Source: Acidobacteriota bacterium
GTDB lineage: Bacteria; Acidobacteriota; Blastocatellia; Pyrinomonadales; Pyrinomonadaceae
Assembly (NCBI GenBank): GCA_019239425.1
Contig: JAFAZX010000078.1
Coordinates: 62,001 to 126,000, forward strand
Length of the DNA stretch: 64,000 nucleotides
Direction of reading: 5' to 3'
The translations under genes and the position numbers were made by a program. Each line of letters opens with the position of its first letter. The stretch's first letter is position 1. The notes beneath the pieces are model-generated. The model made no database searches and was not told the origin of the DNA. It saw nothing but the letters and a program-made list of their open reading frames with translations. Shown piece by piece: positions 30,521 to 38,656 of the stretch.

Positions 30521-31408
30521 ATGATAACCAGACCAAGCACGAGAATACCCCTGGCGGCCCTGGCCGTGGCGCTGCTGGCCGCGGCGGCGCAGGCCCAGGT
30601 GAGCAGCAAGAAGGCGCTCAACCTCGAAGGCGCCCGTAAGGTCATCGCGGCGGCCGAGGCCGAGGCCAAACGCCTGAACGCGCCGGGCGGCGTCGTCGCG
30701 GTCGTGGACGACGGCGGCAACCTCGTCGCGCTGGAAAGGCTCGACGGGACGTTCACGGCCGGCGCCAACATCTCGGTCGGCAAGGCCAAGACGGCCGTGA
30801 TGTTCAAGCGGCCGACGAAGTTCTTCGAGGACGTCATCAGGAACGGGCGCACGGCGATGGTCGCGCTCCCCGACTTCACGCCCTTGCAGGGCGGCGTCCC
30901 CATCGAGTTCGAGGGGCAGATCGTGGGCGGGGTCGGCGTCTCGGGCGCGGCCTCCGCGCAACAGGATGAGGAGCTGGCGCTGGCGGGCGCGGCCGCCTTC
31001 AAGACGGCGGGAGACAAGGCGTCGGACAAGAACACCTCGGCCGTCAGCTTCTTCGAGAGCAGCACCGTGCGCGCCGCCTTCGACAAGGGGGCCGTGCTCG
31101 TCGGCGACGATGCGGGGCACAACTACATGATCCACGCCTCCCGCTGTGAGAAGGCCGGGATGGCCGAGGTGCACACGCTCGACACGGACATCATCTACGT
31201 GCTCGACGGCGAGGCGGACTTCGTCACCGGGGGCCGCGTGGTCGAAGGGAGAGAGGTCGCGCCGAACGAGGTGCGCGGCTCCGCCATCGAGGGCGGCGAC
31301 GCGCGCACGCTCAAGCGCGGGGACGTGATCACGGTCGCCGGCGGCACGCCCCACTGGTTCCGCGAGGTGCGCGGGCCGTTCCTCTACTACGTGGTGAAGG
31401 TTCGCTGA
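30521..31408 (+). CDS. Secreted GlcG/HbpS (DUF336) - cupin fusion
   Basis: The start is the ATG at 30521, after AGAAGAGGTGGGCA. The frame upstream is the inverted repeat. A signal peptide (TRIPLAALAVALLAAAAQAQ) leads to a GlcG/HbpS-like domain at about residues 25-165: LNLEGARKVIAAAEAEAKRL, GGVVAVVDDGGNLVALERLD, KAKTAVMFKRPTKFFED, and GGVPIEFEGQIVGGVGVSGA. The C-terminal 110 residues form a cupin: AGMAEVHTLDTDIIYVLDGE, ADFVTGGRVVEGREV, and RGDVITVAGGTPHWFREVRG with HWF. GlcG-like domains bind heme or corrinoids or serve in glycolate utilisation. The fusion is found in several soil bacteria. Substrate unknown. Confidence 0.87.
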   Translation: MITRPSTRIPLAALAVALLAAAAQAQVSSKKALNLEGARKVIAAAEAEAKRLNAPGGVVAVVDDGGNLVALERLDGTFTAGANISVGKAKTAVMFKRPTKFFEDVIRNGRTAMVALPDFTPLQGGVPIEFEGQIVGGVGVSGAASAQQDEELALAGAAAFKTAGDKASDKNTSAVSFFESSTVRAAFDKGAVLVGDDAGHNYMIHASRCEKAGMAEVHTLDTDIIYVLDGEADFVTGGRVVEGREVAPNEVRGSAIEGGDARTLKRGDVITVAGGTPHWFREVRGPFLYYVVKVR

Positions 31409-31439
31409 AGGCTCGGGCTTCGGAAGGCGGAGGTGTGAG

Positions 31440-33119
31440 ATGAGACTGCGTGCGTTGATGTTGGCCGAAGCGTTGCTCTTCCTCGTAGTGCTGACGGCGG
31501 CGGGGGCCGCCGGCGCGAAGGAGATTCTGGGCGGCGTGCCGGAAGGGGCCGCGCCGGCCGTCACGGTCGACCTGGCGACGGACGAAGGGTTGAAGGCGGT
31601 CGGCGGCGTGTGGCGCTACAGCGACACGCGCATCGTCGAGACGGAGTTCCGCGCGCCCGGCCCCGAAGGCCAGCCGACGGGCGCGCCGGTCAAGACCTAC
31701 GACTACGCCCCGCACGCAGGGGGCGCGGACTTCGACGACTCGCGCTGGCAGGTGGTCGCGCCCGCGGCTTTGAAGGAGAGGCGCGGGGCGGGCCGCCTGA
31801 GCTTCAACTGGTACCGCCTCCGCCTGACCGTCCCCGAGCGCGTGGGCGGCTTCGAGACGAAGGGCTCGACGGTCGTCTTCGAGACCGCGCTCGACGACTA
31901 CGCGGAGGTCTGGGTGGACGGAGAGCTGGCGCGCTCGCTCGGGCAGAGGGGCGGCTCGGTGGTGTCGGGCTGGAACGCGCCGAACCGGCTCGTCGTCGGG
32001 CGCGACCTGCGGGCGGGGCAGCAGATACAGCTCGCCGTCTTCGGCATCAACGGCCCCGTCTCGGCGACCCCGACCAACTTCATCTGGGTGCGCGAGGCGC
32101 GGCTCGAATTCTACAAGGGCGGGGCCGCGCCGCTCGCCATCCCGCCGAGCGAGGTCAACGTCGAGGTCGAACGCCGCGACCCCGCGATTGACCGTATCGT
32201 CGGCCCGAACCCGAAACTCTTTAAGCTCGCCGAGGGCTTCAAGTTCACCGAAGGCCCCGTGTGGGTTGGCCGCGGCGGCGGCTACCTGCTCTTCAGCGAC
32301 CCGAACGCGAACCGCATCTACAGGTACACGCCCGACGGCGCGAACCCCGGCCGACTCGAAGTCTTCCGCGACCCGAGCGGCTACGCGGGCGCGGACGTTT
32401 CGGAGTACGGGCAGCCCGGCTCGAACGGGCTGGCGCTCGACCCGCGTGGGCGTCTGACCATCAACCAGCACGGCAACCGTCGAGTCGTCCGAGTCGAGGA
32501 TGACGGCCGCGAGACGGGGCTCGCCGACCGCTACGAAGGGAAGCGCCTGAACAGCCCGAACGATCTCGTCTACCGGACGGACGGCACGCTCTACTTCACC
32601 GACCCGCCCTTCGGCCTCCCGCAGTTCTTCAAAGACCCGCGCAAGGAGCTGCCCTTCAGCGGCGTCTACTCGCTGCGCGAAGGGAGGCTTAGGCTCCTGA
32701 CCAGGGAGTTGACCGGCCCGAACGGCATCGCGCTCTCGCCCGACGAGAAGTACCTCTACGTCGGCGACTGGGACGAGAGCCGCGTCGTCGTCATGCGCTA
32801 CGAGGCGAAGCCGGACGGGACGCTCGGCGAGGGTCAAGTCTTCTTCGACATGACGCCCGCGCTCGACCGGGAGAAGAATGCGATAGACGGCATCAAGGTC
32901 GACGCGGAAGGGAACCTCTACGTCTCAGGCCCCGGCGGGCTCTGGGTCATCTCGCCCGCGGGCAAGCACCTCGGCACGATTGTCGCCCCGCGTCACGTCC
33001 ACAACATGGCCTGGGGCGACGAGGACGGCCGCACGCTCTACCTCTGCGCGCGCTCCGGCCTCTACCGCATCCGTTTGGGCATCCCCGGCGCCGGCCTCGT
33101 GACGAGAGACACGAAGTAG
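31440..33119 (+). CDS. Secreted SMP-30/gluconolactonase-family protein with N-terminal galactose-binding-like domain
   Basis: The 559-residue protein starts at the ATG at 31440 after GGAGGTGTGAG. A signal peptide (MLAEALLFLVVLTAAGAAGA) precedes a beta-sandwich at about residues 40-235 with DDSRWQVVAPAAL and VVFETALDDYAEVWVDGELA, a carbohydrate-binding-like fold. Residues about 255-545 form the SMP-30 beta-propeller: EGFKFTEGPVWVGRGGGYLL, FSDPNANRIYRYTPDG, NGLALDPRGRLTINQHGNRR, LNSPNDLVYRTDGTLYFTDP, PNGIALSPDEKYLYVGDWD, and IDGIKVDAEGNLYVSGPGG. Metal-ligand positions (Glu in EGP, Asn in NSPND, Asp in DGI) are preserved. It probably hydrolyses sugar lactones outside the cytosol. Confidence 0.92.
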   Translation: MRLRALMLAEALLFLVVLTAAGAAGAKEILGGVPEGAAPAVTVDLATDEGLKAVGGVWRYSDTRIVETEFRAPGPEGQPTGAPVKTYDYAPHAGGADFDDSRWQVVAPAALKERRGAGRLSFNWYRLRLTVPERVGGFETKGSTVVFETALDDYAEVWVDGELARSLGQRGGSVVSGWNAPNRLVVGRDLRAGQQIQLAVFGINGPVSATPTNFIWVREARLEFYKGGAAPLAIPPSEVNVEVERRDPAIDRIVGPNPKLFKLAEGFKFTEGPVWVGRGGGYLLFSDPNANRIYRYTPDGANPGRLEVFRDPSGYAGADVSEYGQPGSNGLALDPRGRLTINQHGNRRVVRVEDDGRETGLADRYEGKRLNSPNDLVYRTDGTLYFTDPPFGLPQFFKDPRKELPFSGVYSLREGRLRLLTRELTGPNGIALSPDEKYLYVGDWDESRVVVMRYEAKPDGTLGEGQVFFDMTPALDREKNAIDGIKVDAEGNLYVSGPGGLWVISPAGKHLGTIVAPRHVHNMAWGDEDGRTLYLCARSGLYRIRLGIPGAGLVTRDTK

Positions 33120-33126
33120 AACGAAT

Positions 33127-33201
33127 TTAACCGCAGAGACGCAGAGGCACAGCCTGTCGAGTAATGCTCTTCAAGCTGTGCCTCTGCGTCTCTGCGGTTA
33201 A
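33127..33201. terminator. Perfect 27-bp inverted repeat between convergent genes
   Basis: TTAACCGCAGAGACGCAGAG and on to 33153 pairs perfectly with 33175-33201, leaving a 21-base loop. Arms are built of words CGCAGAGA and CGCAGAGG. Position between convergent genes favours a bidirectional terminator, although no T-run is present. Confidence 0.75.
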
Positions 33202-33210
33202 TTATGAGTC

Positions 33211-33531
33211 TCAACGGGCGAGGGCGCGGCGGATGCGTTCGCGCGCCTCGTCGGAGAGTTTGACGGCGGAGTCCACGTCGGCAGCCCCCTCTTCACGTGC
33301 GCCGCGTGCGCGCAGCGCCTCCCGCATCGTGCGCAGGTTCTCCAGATACCAGACGCACCAGACGCAGACCCAGAGGTGGAGCTTGAGCGCCGCGCGCTCT
33401 CGCAGGGTGAGCCGCCGCTCCAGAGACTCCGACATCACGGGCGCCATCTGCTTGCAGGTCGGCAGCCTGCGCAGTAGAAAGTAGCGCACCGCGTGGATCG
33501 CCTTGTCGTAGAGTCCTTTCGCCATCTTCAA
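33211..33531 (-). CDS. Zinc-finger anti-sigma factor
   Basis: The product has 106 residues. A ZAS-type cluster is visible: CKQMAPVMSESLERRLTLRE, then LKLHLWVCVWCVWYLENLRT, giving the H-x3-C-x2-C motif (HLWVCVWC) near residue 52. No transmembrane segment follows, so this is a soluble anti-sigma of the zinc-binding class. It lies 13 bp downstream of an ECF sigma gene on the same strand, the classic sigma/anti-sigma operon. It would hold the sigma factor inactive until a signal, often redox, releases it. Confidence 0.88.
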   Translation of the reverse strand: MKMAKGLYDKAIHAVRYFLLRRLPTCKQMAPVMSESLERRLTLRERAALKLHLWVCVWCVWYLENLRTMREALRARGAREEGAADVDSAVKLSDEARERIRRALAR

Positions 33532-33544
33532 ACTTTCGCCGCCT

Positions 33545-34162
33545 CTAACGCTTCAACAGGCCGGGCCTGAACCAGTTCAGCTCAAGGCAGCGCCGCAGGT
33601 GCGCGCGCGCCCGGTGCAGCATCACCCAGAGGTTGTTCGTCGTGATCTGGAAGACCTCGCATATCTCCGCGCTATCCAGGCCGTCCACCTCGCGCAGCAG
33701 GAAGGCGCTCGCCACGCGCTCGGGCAGGGGCGAGAGGCATTCGCGGAAGACCTCCCAGAACTCCGTCTGCTCGCAGAGCCGCGCGGGGTCGGCCTTCCAG
33801 TCGACGGGCGCCCTCTCGGGCCGCCAGTGCTCGACCCACTGCCCCTCGTCGCGGAACAGCTCCGGGTGTTCGAACGACTCCTCGCCGAGCTGACTCGCGG
33901 GCTTCTGCCGGCTCGCGCGGCGGAAGTGGTCGACGATCTTGTGCTTGAGGATGCCCGTCAGCCACGTCCGCTCCGAGCCGCGCCCCGCGAAGTCACGGTA
34001 AGCCTGCAAGGCCGCGAGCAGCGTCTCCTGCACCGCGTCCTCGGCCGCCGACCCGTCACGCAGCCGGAAGAGCGCGTAGCGGTAGAGGTAGTCGCCGTGC
34101 CGTTCGAGCCAGAGGCTCGGGTCGGCGGCCGGGTTCGTGCTGGCGACCTGCGAAGTAGCCAT
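33545..34162 (-). CDS. ECF-family RNA polymerase sigma factor
   Basis: The 205-residue protein starts at the ATG at 34162. Region 2 (residues about 22-90): ERHGDYLYRYALFRLRDGSA, AEDAVQETLLAALQAYRDFA, and RTWLTGILKHKIVDHFRRAS. Region 4 (about 140-195): LSPLPERVASAFLLREVDGL, DSAEICEVFQITTNNLWVML and HRARAHLRRCLELNWF. The C-terminal cysteine and WF motif are found in the ECF group with cognate zinc-finger anti-sigma. It is co-transcribed with that gene. Target promoters are unknown. Confidence 0.93.
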   Translation of the reverse strand: MATSQVASTNPAADPSLWLERHGDYLYRYALFRLRDGSAAEDAVQETLLAALQAYRDFAGRGSERTWLTGILKHKIVDHFRRASRQKPASQLGEESFEHPELFRDEGQWVEHWRPERAPVDWKADPARLCEQTEFWEVFRECLSPLPERVASAFLLREVDGLDSAEICEVFQITTNNLWVMLHRARAHLRRCLELNWFRPGLLKR

Positions 34163-34271
34163 CGGGGGAAATGTCTAACGGAGAAAAGACCGGGGGCGCG
34201 CAAAACAGGCGCATGGTATCATACGCCGCCCGGCGGGCTCGACATTCATTCCTGGTAAGTGGGGCAGCATC

Positions 34272-34454
34272 TTGCGTCTCGCGCCGTGCCGCGACTGCGG
34301 CCTCGAAATAGACCTCGACTCACGCGGATGCCCGCGCTGCGCCCGCAACCTCGACGCCGAGCGCGTTGTGGCGAGGCTCGCCCGTGTGTCGGTCGTACTC
34401 ATCGCCGCGGCCGCCATATTCGCCGCGGCCTACCTCGCGCTCCGCGGGGGCTGA
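34272..34454 (+). CDS. Small zinc-ribbon single-TM protein
   Basis: The 60-residue protein starts at the TTG at 34272. It has the zinc ribbon CRDCGLEIDLDSRGCPRC followed by ARNLDAERVVARLA and one membrane helix, VSVVLIAAAAIFAAAYLALR. The CxxC-11-CxxC spacing with the RGCPRCARNLDAE extension looks like a conserved bacterial family, so the frame is credible despite the TTG start. It overlaps the 3' end of the cyclase gene on the opposite strand by 135 bp. Confidence 0.68.
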   Translation: MRLAPCRDCGLEIDLDSRGCPRCARNLDAERVVARLARVSVVLIAAAAIFAAAYLALRGG

Positions 34455-35672
34455 CCCCGGCGGACGTTCGCCGCCGACGAAGAACATCTCGACCTCGCCC
34501 TTGCCCTTCGCCTCGACGAGCCCCCTGTACACACACTCGAACTCGCCTTTAACCAACTCGTAGGTCGCGCGCGAGACGTTGACGCGGCCCGGCGCGCCTG
34601 AGGACTCCATGCGGCTCGCCGTGTTGACCGTGTCGCCCCACACGTCGTAGGAGAACTTCTCACGCCCGATGACGCCCGCCACCAGCTCGCCCGTGTGGAC
34701 GCCGACGCGCACGTCCCAGTAGGGAAGCCCCGCCTCCGTCCGCTTCGCGCGCGTCCCGGCGACGAAGCGGGCGATCTCAAGCGCCGCGCGGACGCAGTCG
34801 CGCGCGTGCGTCCCTGTCGGTTCGGGCACGCCGCCGACGGCCATGTAGGCGTCGCCGATGGTCTTGATCTTCTCAAGGTCGTGACGCCGCGCGATCTCGT
34901 CGAAGCGGCGGAAGCAGAAGTCCAGCTCGGAGACGAGCTGCTGCGGCGTGAAGCCTTCGGCGATGCGCGTGAACCCGACGAAGTCCGTGAAGAGCACCGT
35001 GGCGCTCTCGTACTCGCGCGGCTCGACGCGCTCGTAAACCTTCAGCTCGCGCGCGACCGGCTCGGGGAGCACGTTCAGCAGCAGCGCGTCCGAGCGCCCG
35101 CGCTCCCGGTTGAGCCCGCCCGAGAGCACCGCGACCAGGGCGGCCGTGAAGACCTGCACGAAGATGAAGTTGCCCGTCACGTCGTAGAAGCGCTCGCGCG
35201 TGTCGGCGTAAGCCGTGAACAGCTCGGGGCTGCGCGCCTCGAGCAGGAGGAGCGCGAGCGTCGCGGCGCCGAAGAGCGCGACGGCCGAGAGCGTCCTGCG
35301 CCTGCCGTCCGAGAGGATGACGGCGATGACGAGCGCGGGGACGAGGTAGTAGTGCGCGCCGCCCTGCGAGCCCGCGTTGCCGAGCGTGTTGGCGGAGAGG
35401 AAGGCGAGTATGAGCAGCACGAAGGGCCAGTAGAGCCTCCGCTGCCCGACGCCCGAGCGCGAGAGGCAGTAGAAAAGGAAGAAGAGCGCGCCCGTCGAGA
35501 GTTGGAGCGCGATCAGCAGACGGCCGCCCCCAAGCCCCGCGAGCGCGAACGCGCCGCCGAGGTTGGTGACGGCGTTGACGAGCGCGATGATGTTGAAGAG
35601 GCGCTGCTCCAGCGTGACGCGCCGCGCGTCGCCGAACAGGTTTGACGAAAGCTGTCCTGGTAACTCTCTCAC
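34320..35672 (-). CDS. Membrane-bound adenylate/guanylate cyclase (class III)
   Basis: The product has 450 residues from GTG 35672. Residues about 25-200 contain five or six membrane helices (FNIIALVNAVTNLGGAFALA, LLIALQLSTGALFFLFYCLS, and others). Residues about 205-390 are the catalytic domain: LPEPVARELKVYERVEPREY, ESATVLFTDFVGFTRIAEGF with the metal aspartate in FTDF, DLEKIKTIGDAYMAVGGVPE with the substrate-selecting Lys and a second Asp, and EKFSYDVWGDTVNTASRMES carrying the transition-state Asn and Arg. All key residues for an active enzyme are seen. The last 50 residues are Gly/Arg-rich and antisense to the zinc-ribbon gene. It is encoded 21 bp downstream of an ECF sigma gene. Confidence 0.92.
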   Translation of the reverse strand: MRELPGQLSSNLFGDARRVTLEQRLFNIIALVNAVTNLGGAFALAGLGGGRLLIALQLSTGALFFLFYCLSRSGVGQRRLYWPFVLLILAFLSANTLGNAGSQGGAHYYLVPALVIAVILSDGRRRTLSAVALFGAATLALLLLEARSPELFTAYADTRERFYDVTGNFIFVQVFTAALVAVLSGGLNRERGRSDALLLNVLPEPVARELKVYERVEPREYESATVLFTDFVGFTRIAEGFTPQQLVSELDFCFRRFDEIARRHDLEKIKTIGDAYMAVGGVPEPTGTHARDCVRAALEIARFVAGTRAKRTEAGLPYWDVRVGVHTGELVAGVIGREKFSYDVWGDTVNTASRMESSGAPGRVNVSRATYELVKGEFECVYRGLVEAKGKGEVEMFFVGGERPPGSAPAEREVGRGEYGGRGDEYDRHTGEPRHNALGVEVAGAARASA

Positions 35673-35693
35673 CCGCGTCCCTCGTTCTGTAAT

Positions 35694-36275
35694 CTAAGCG
35701 GCGGCGGCGGCCCGAGTGGAGCGGCCGCGCGCCTGAGTCGAGCCGATCCCGTAAGCGGCGGCGACGCCCGAAAGCATCCCGCGGAGGAGCTTGCGCCCGC
35801 GGCTCAGGCGCGACATGACCGTCCCCACCGGCACGGACAGAATCTCCGCGGTCTCACGGTATGAGAACTCCTCCACGTCGGCGAGTAGCACGACCTCGCG
35901 GAAGCGCTCGGGGACGCGGCCTAACGCGGCCAGCACCTCCTCGTCACGCAGCTCCTGCCCGACGGGCGGCGCGTACGCGACCGTCTGCGCCAGCAGCTCC
36001 GCGTCCGTCTCGGCCGTCCGCTTGAGCAGCGCGTGGCGGCGGCGGCGCTGGTGTTCGAGCTTGTGCATCAGAATCTTGAAGAGCCACGCGCGGCAGTTCG
36101 TCCCCGGCTCGTATGCCTTGAAGGAAGCCCAAGCCTGCGCGTAGGTCTCCTGCACGAGGTCTTCGGCCTCGGTGCGGTCGGCCGTCAGGCGGACGGCGGT
36201 GCGGAAGAGCACGTCGATGTGCGGCAAAGCCTCCGCCTCGAAAAGCCTCTCTGCGTCTGTTCCGTGCATGGACAC
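35694..36275 (-). CDS. ECF-family RNA polymerase sigma factor
   Basis: The 193-residue protein starts at the ATG at 36275 or the one two codons on. Region 2 is seen in FRTAVRLTADRTEAEDLVQE, TYAQAWASFKAYEPGTNCRA and WLFKILMHKLEHQRRRRHAL; region 4 in LGRVPERFREVVLLADVEEF, SYRETAEILSVPVGTVMSRL and SRGRKLLRGML. The Ala/Arg-rich tail is unusual. No anti-sigma gene is adjacent on this strand. The nearest zinc-finger gene, at 40203, is on the other strand. Confidence 0.93.
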   Translation of the reverse strand: MSMHGTDAERLFEAEALPHIDVLFRTAVRLTADRTEAEDLVQETYAQAWASFKAYEPGTNCRAWLFKILMHKLEHQRRRRHALLKRTAETDAELLAQTVAYAPPVGQELRDEEVLAALGRVPERFREVVLLADVEEFSYRETAEILSVPVGTVMSRLSRGRKLLRGMLSGVAAAYGIGSTQARGRSTRAAAAA

Positions 36276-36347
36276 ACCCCTCCCCGCGCGAATCGAGGGA
36301 TTCGCCGAAAGTCACAAGCTGAACTGCTGTCCGTCTCGGAAATCTGA

Positions 36348-36470
36348 ACAGTGGGCAGTAGGCAGATGGCAGATGGCAGTTAAAGACTTATCTGCCAGCG
36401 CCCCGCATTAATCTCTCAACACAGTCAACGCGGAGCGACTGCCTACTGCCATCTGCCTACTGCCTACTGT
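36348..36470. repeat. Heptamer-word inverted repeat (AGGCAGT/TGGCAGA type)
   Basis: The arm at 36348-36380 (ACAGTGGGCAGTAGGCAGAT and on) and the arm at 36438-36470 match at about 30 of 33 positions as inverted copies, with a 57-base loop. The arms consist of AGGCAGT and TGGCAGA words repeated every seven bases. Located between the ECF sigma gene and the end of the debranching-enzyme gene, both on the minus strand. Confidence 0.7.
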
Positions 36471-36474
36471 GTTT

Positions 36475-38625
36475 TCAAAGAAGCCGGGTGGGCAGGTTCG
36501 GAAAGTAATTCATCGCTTGCCCCGCCGCCAACGGCTCGTTACGTCCATTGGTCGCGCGGGCGCGGGAATCCTTACAGAAATTTTTTTCGGCGTTTCGGAG
36601 GGGAAGGCCGGCGCCCCTTTCGACCTCCGCGCGCGGGCGGGAAGGTGTGACGGGCGGGACGCCTCGAACGTCTTCGACGAGTGCGCGCAGAAGCTCCGCC
36701 GCGCTCCAGGCCTGCGCGACCGCCCCGCGCGGCGCGTGCGGCGCGTCGCCGTCGAAGATTTCGGAGACGTGCCCGAGGCACGCCTCTCTCAGATGTTCGA
36801 CGAGCGGCGCGAGAAGAGCGCGTGTGCGCCCTACGGTTTCAGGTGTGCGGCCGTGCACCTTGAGATAGGCGGTGACGAAGGGGCCGATGAGCCACGCCCA
36901 GACCGCGCCCTGGTGATAGACGGCGTCGCGCTCGGCGGGGCCTCCGCCGTAGCGCCCGCTGTATTGAGGGTCAGTGGGCGCGAGACTCCGCAGCCCGTAA
37001 GGCGTGAGCAGATGCTGCTCGGCCGCCTCGACGACGCGGCGTGCGCGTTCGGCCGACAGCATCGAGTGGTGGAGGCTGACGGCGAAGACCTGGTTGGGTC
37101 GGATAGACGCGTCGCGCGCCGCGCCGTCAATCACGTCGTAGAGGCAGCCGGCTTCTTCGTTCCAGAACTGCCCGTTGAAACTCTCCCGCGCGCGCGCGGC
37201 CATCCCGGCGTACTTGCCCTCGTCTGCTCCGAAGCCGAACTCACGCGCCAGCCCTTCCAACGTGCGCAGGGCGTTGTACCAGAGCGCCTGAATCTCGACG
37301 GGCTTGCCGTGGCGCGGCGTGATGACGTGTTCGCCGACCTTCGCGTCCATCCAAGTCAACTGCGCTCCCTCCGCACCCGCCGAGAGCAGGCCGTCCTCGT
37401 CAACGCGGATGCCGTAACGCGTCCCGCGCTCGTGCCACTCGACCATCTCCTTGAGAACGCCGTAGAGGTGCCCGCGGACGAACTCCGTGTCGCCCGTGTA
37501 AGCCGCGAGTGCGCGGACGGCCTCGAAGTACCAGAGCGTCGCGTCCACGGTGTTGTACTCGGGCTCCTCGCCGGCCTCGGTGAAGCGGTTCGGGAGCATG
37601 CCTTCGCTGACGTGGCGCGCGAACTCGGCGAGGATGCTGCGGGCCGTGTCGAAGCGGCCGGTGACTAACGTCAAACCGGGCAGCGCGATCATCGTGTCGC
37701 GCCCCCAGTCGCCGAACCAGTGATAGCCGGCGATGACCGTCTTCTGCTCGCCGCGCGCCACGACGTACTGGTCGGCCGCCGCGGTCAATGTGCGCACCGC
37801 CTCGTCGCCGGCAGGTGAAGGCCCCTGTGCCCCGTTTCGCCGTTCGGCTTCGGCGCGTATCAGCTCTCCCGCGCGCATCGCCTCGCGCCGCTCGGTCGAG
37901 GCGATGATGGAGACTTCGTCTCGCCCGCCGAGGTCGAACTTCAGCGCGAACGGGTTGAAGAGGTCTTCGGTGGAGTCGAGGCCGCGGGCCTGCTCCTCGG
38001 CGTAAATGAAGTTCCGATACCAGCAGCCGTTCGTCTCCGCCTCGCCCCTTTCGTGCGCGAAGTGGAGCGCGGGCAGACCTTCGTAGGGCGCGACCGTCAG
38101 CAACCCTTCCTCCACCCGAACACTGGAGTCGAGTGTGCCGTTCTCGTGCGTCAGCGCGTGGTAGTCGCGGAAGGCTACGAGCGGGCGCACTTCCAGCCGC
38201 ACATCCCGTTCGCCCGCACCAACCCGCCGCAGCGAATACCTGATGCAGGTCGTGTTCTCGCCGTGGAGCATCACGACCGCCTTCTCAAGCTCGAACTCTT
38301 CGACGCGGTAGGTGAAGACGGGGAACGGGTCGAGCCGGAAGCGGGTCAGGAACTGATAGCCCCGCGGGTGGACGACGCCCGGGTATTGATTCGCCGAAAG
38401 CTCGTAGCGGCGGCCGCCCACGACCAAAGTCTCTTCCAGCTTTGAGAGCAGGACGGTGCGTCCCACGGGCGGGCGCGTCGCCGCGACGAGCAGGCCGTGG
38501 TAGCGGCGCGTGTTGAGCCCCGCCAGCGTGGAAGAGGCGAAGCCCCCGAGCCCGTTCGTCTCAAGCCACTCGCGCGCCGTCGCCTCCCGCAGGTCGCGGC
38601 AGATGTCCTCTCCGAATTCGATCAC
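36475..38625 (-). CDS. Glycogen debranching enzyme / amylo-alpha-1,6-glucosidase-type protein
   Basis: The 716-residue protein has an N-terminal beta domain beginning EWLETNGLGGFASSTLAGLN and TRRYHGLLVAATRPPVGRTV, the diagnostic opening of the archaeal/bacterial GDE N-terminal region. An (alpha/alpha)6 barrel follows: IAGYHWFGDWGRDTMIALPG, EYNTVDATLWYFEAVRALAA, HGKPVEIQALWYNALRTLEG, SIRPNQVFAVSLHHSM and AVYHQGAVWAWLIGPFVTAY. Catalytic acid candidates are in DWGRD and near the second RPNQ/HQG block. It should hydrolyse alpha-1,6 branches of glycogen-like polymer in the cytosol. The last 45 residues (after LVEDVRG) are a low-complexity extension. Confidence 0.9.
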   Translation of the reverse strand: MIEFGEDICRDLREATAREWLETNGLGGFASSTLAGLNTRRYHGLLVAATRPPVGRTVLLSKLEETLVVGGRRYELSANQYPGVVHPRGYQFLTRFRLDPFPVFTYRVEEFELEKAVVMLHGENTTCIRYSLRRVGAGERDVRLEVRPLVAFRDYHALTHENGTLDSSVRVEEGLLTVAPYEGLPALHFAHERGEAETNGCWYRNFIYAEEQARGLDSTEDLFNPFALKFDLGGRDEVSIIASTERREAMRAGELIRAEAERRNGAQGPSPAGDEAVRTLTAAADQYVVARGEQKTVIAGYHWFGDWGRDTMIALPGLTLVTGRFDTARSILAEFARHVSEGMLPNRFTEAGEEPEYNTVDATLWYFEAVRALAAYTGDTEFVRGHLYGVLKEMVEWHERGTRYGIRVDEDGLLSAGAEGAQLTWMDAKVGEHVITPRHGKPVEIQALWYNALRTLEGLAREFGFGADEGKYAGMAARARESFNGQFWNEEAGCLYDVIDGAARDASIRPNQVFAVSLHHSMLSAERARRVVEAAEQHLLTPYGLRSLAPTDPQYSGRYGGGPAERDAVYHQGAVWAWLIGPFVTAYLKVHGRTPETVGRTRALLAPLVEHLREACLGHVSEIFDGDAPHAPRGAVAQAWSAAELLRALVEDVRGVPPVTPSRPRAEVERGAGLPLRNAEKNFCKDSRARATNGRNEPLAAGQAMNYFPNLPTRLL

Positions 38626-38656
38626 CGTGGCTCCTCCGTCGTGCGAGGCTGAATCA

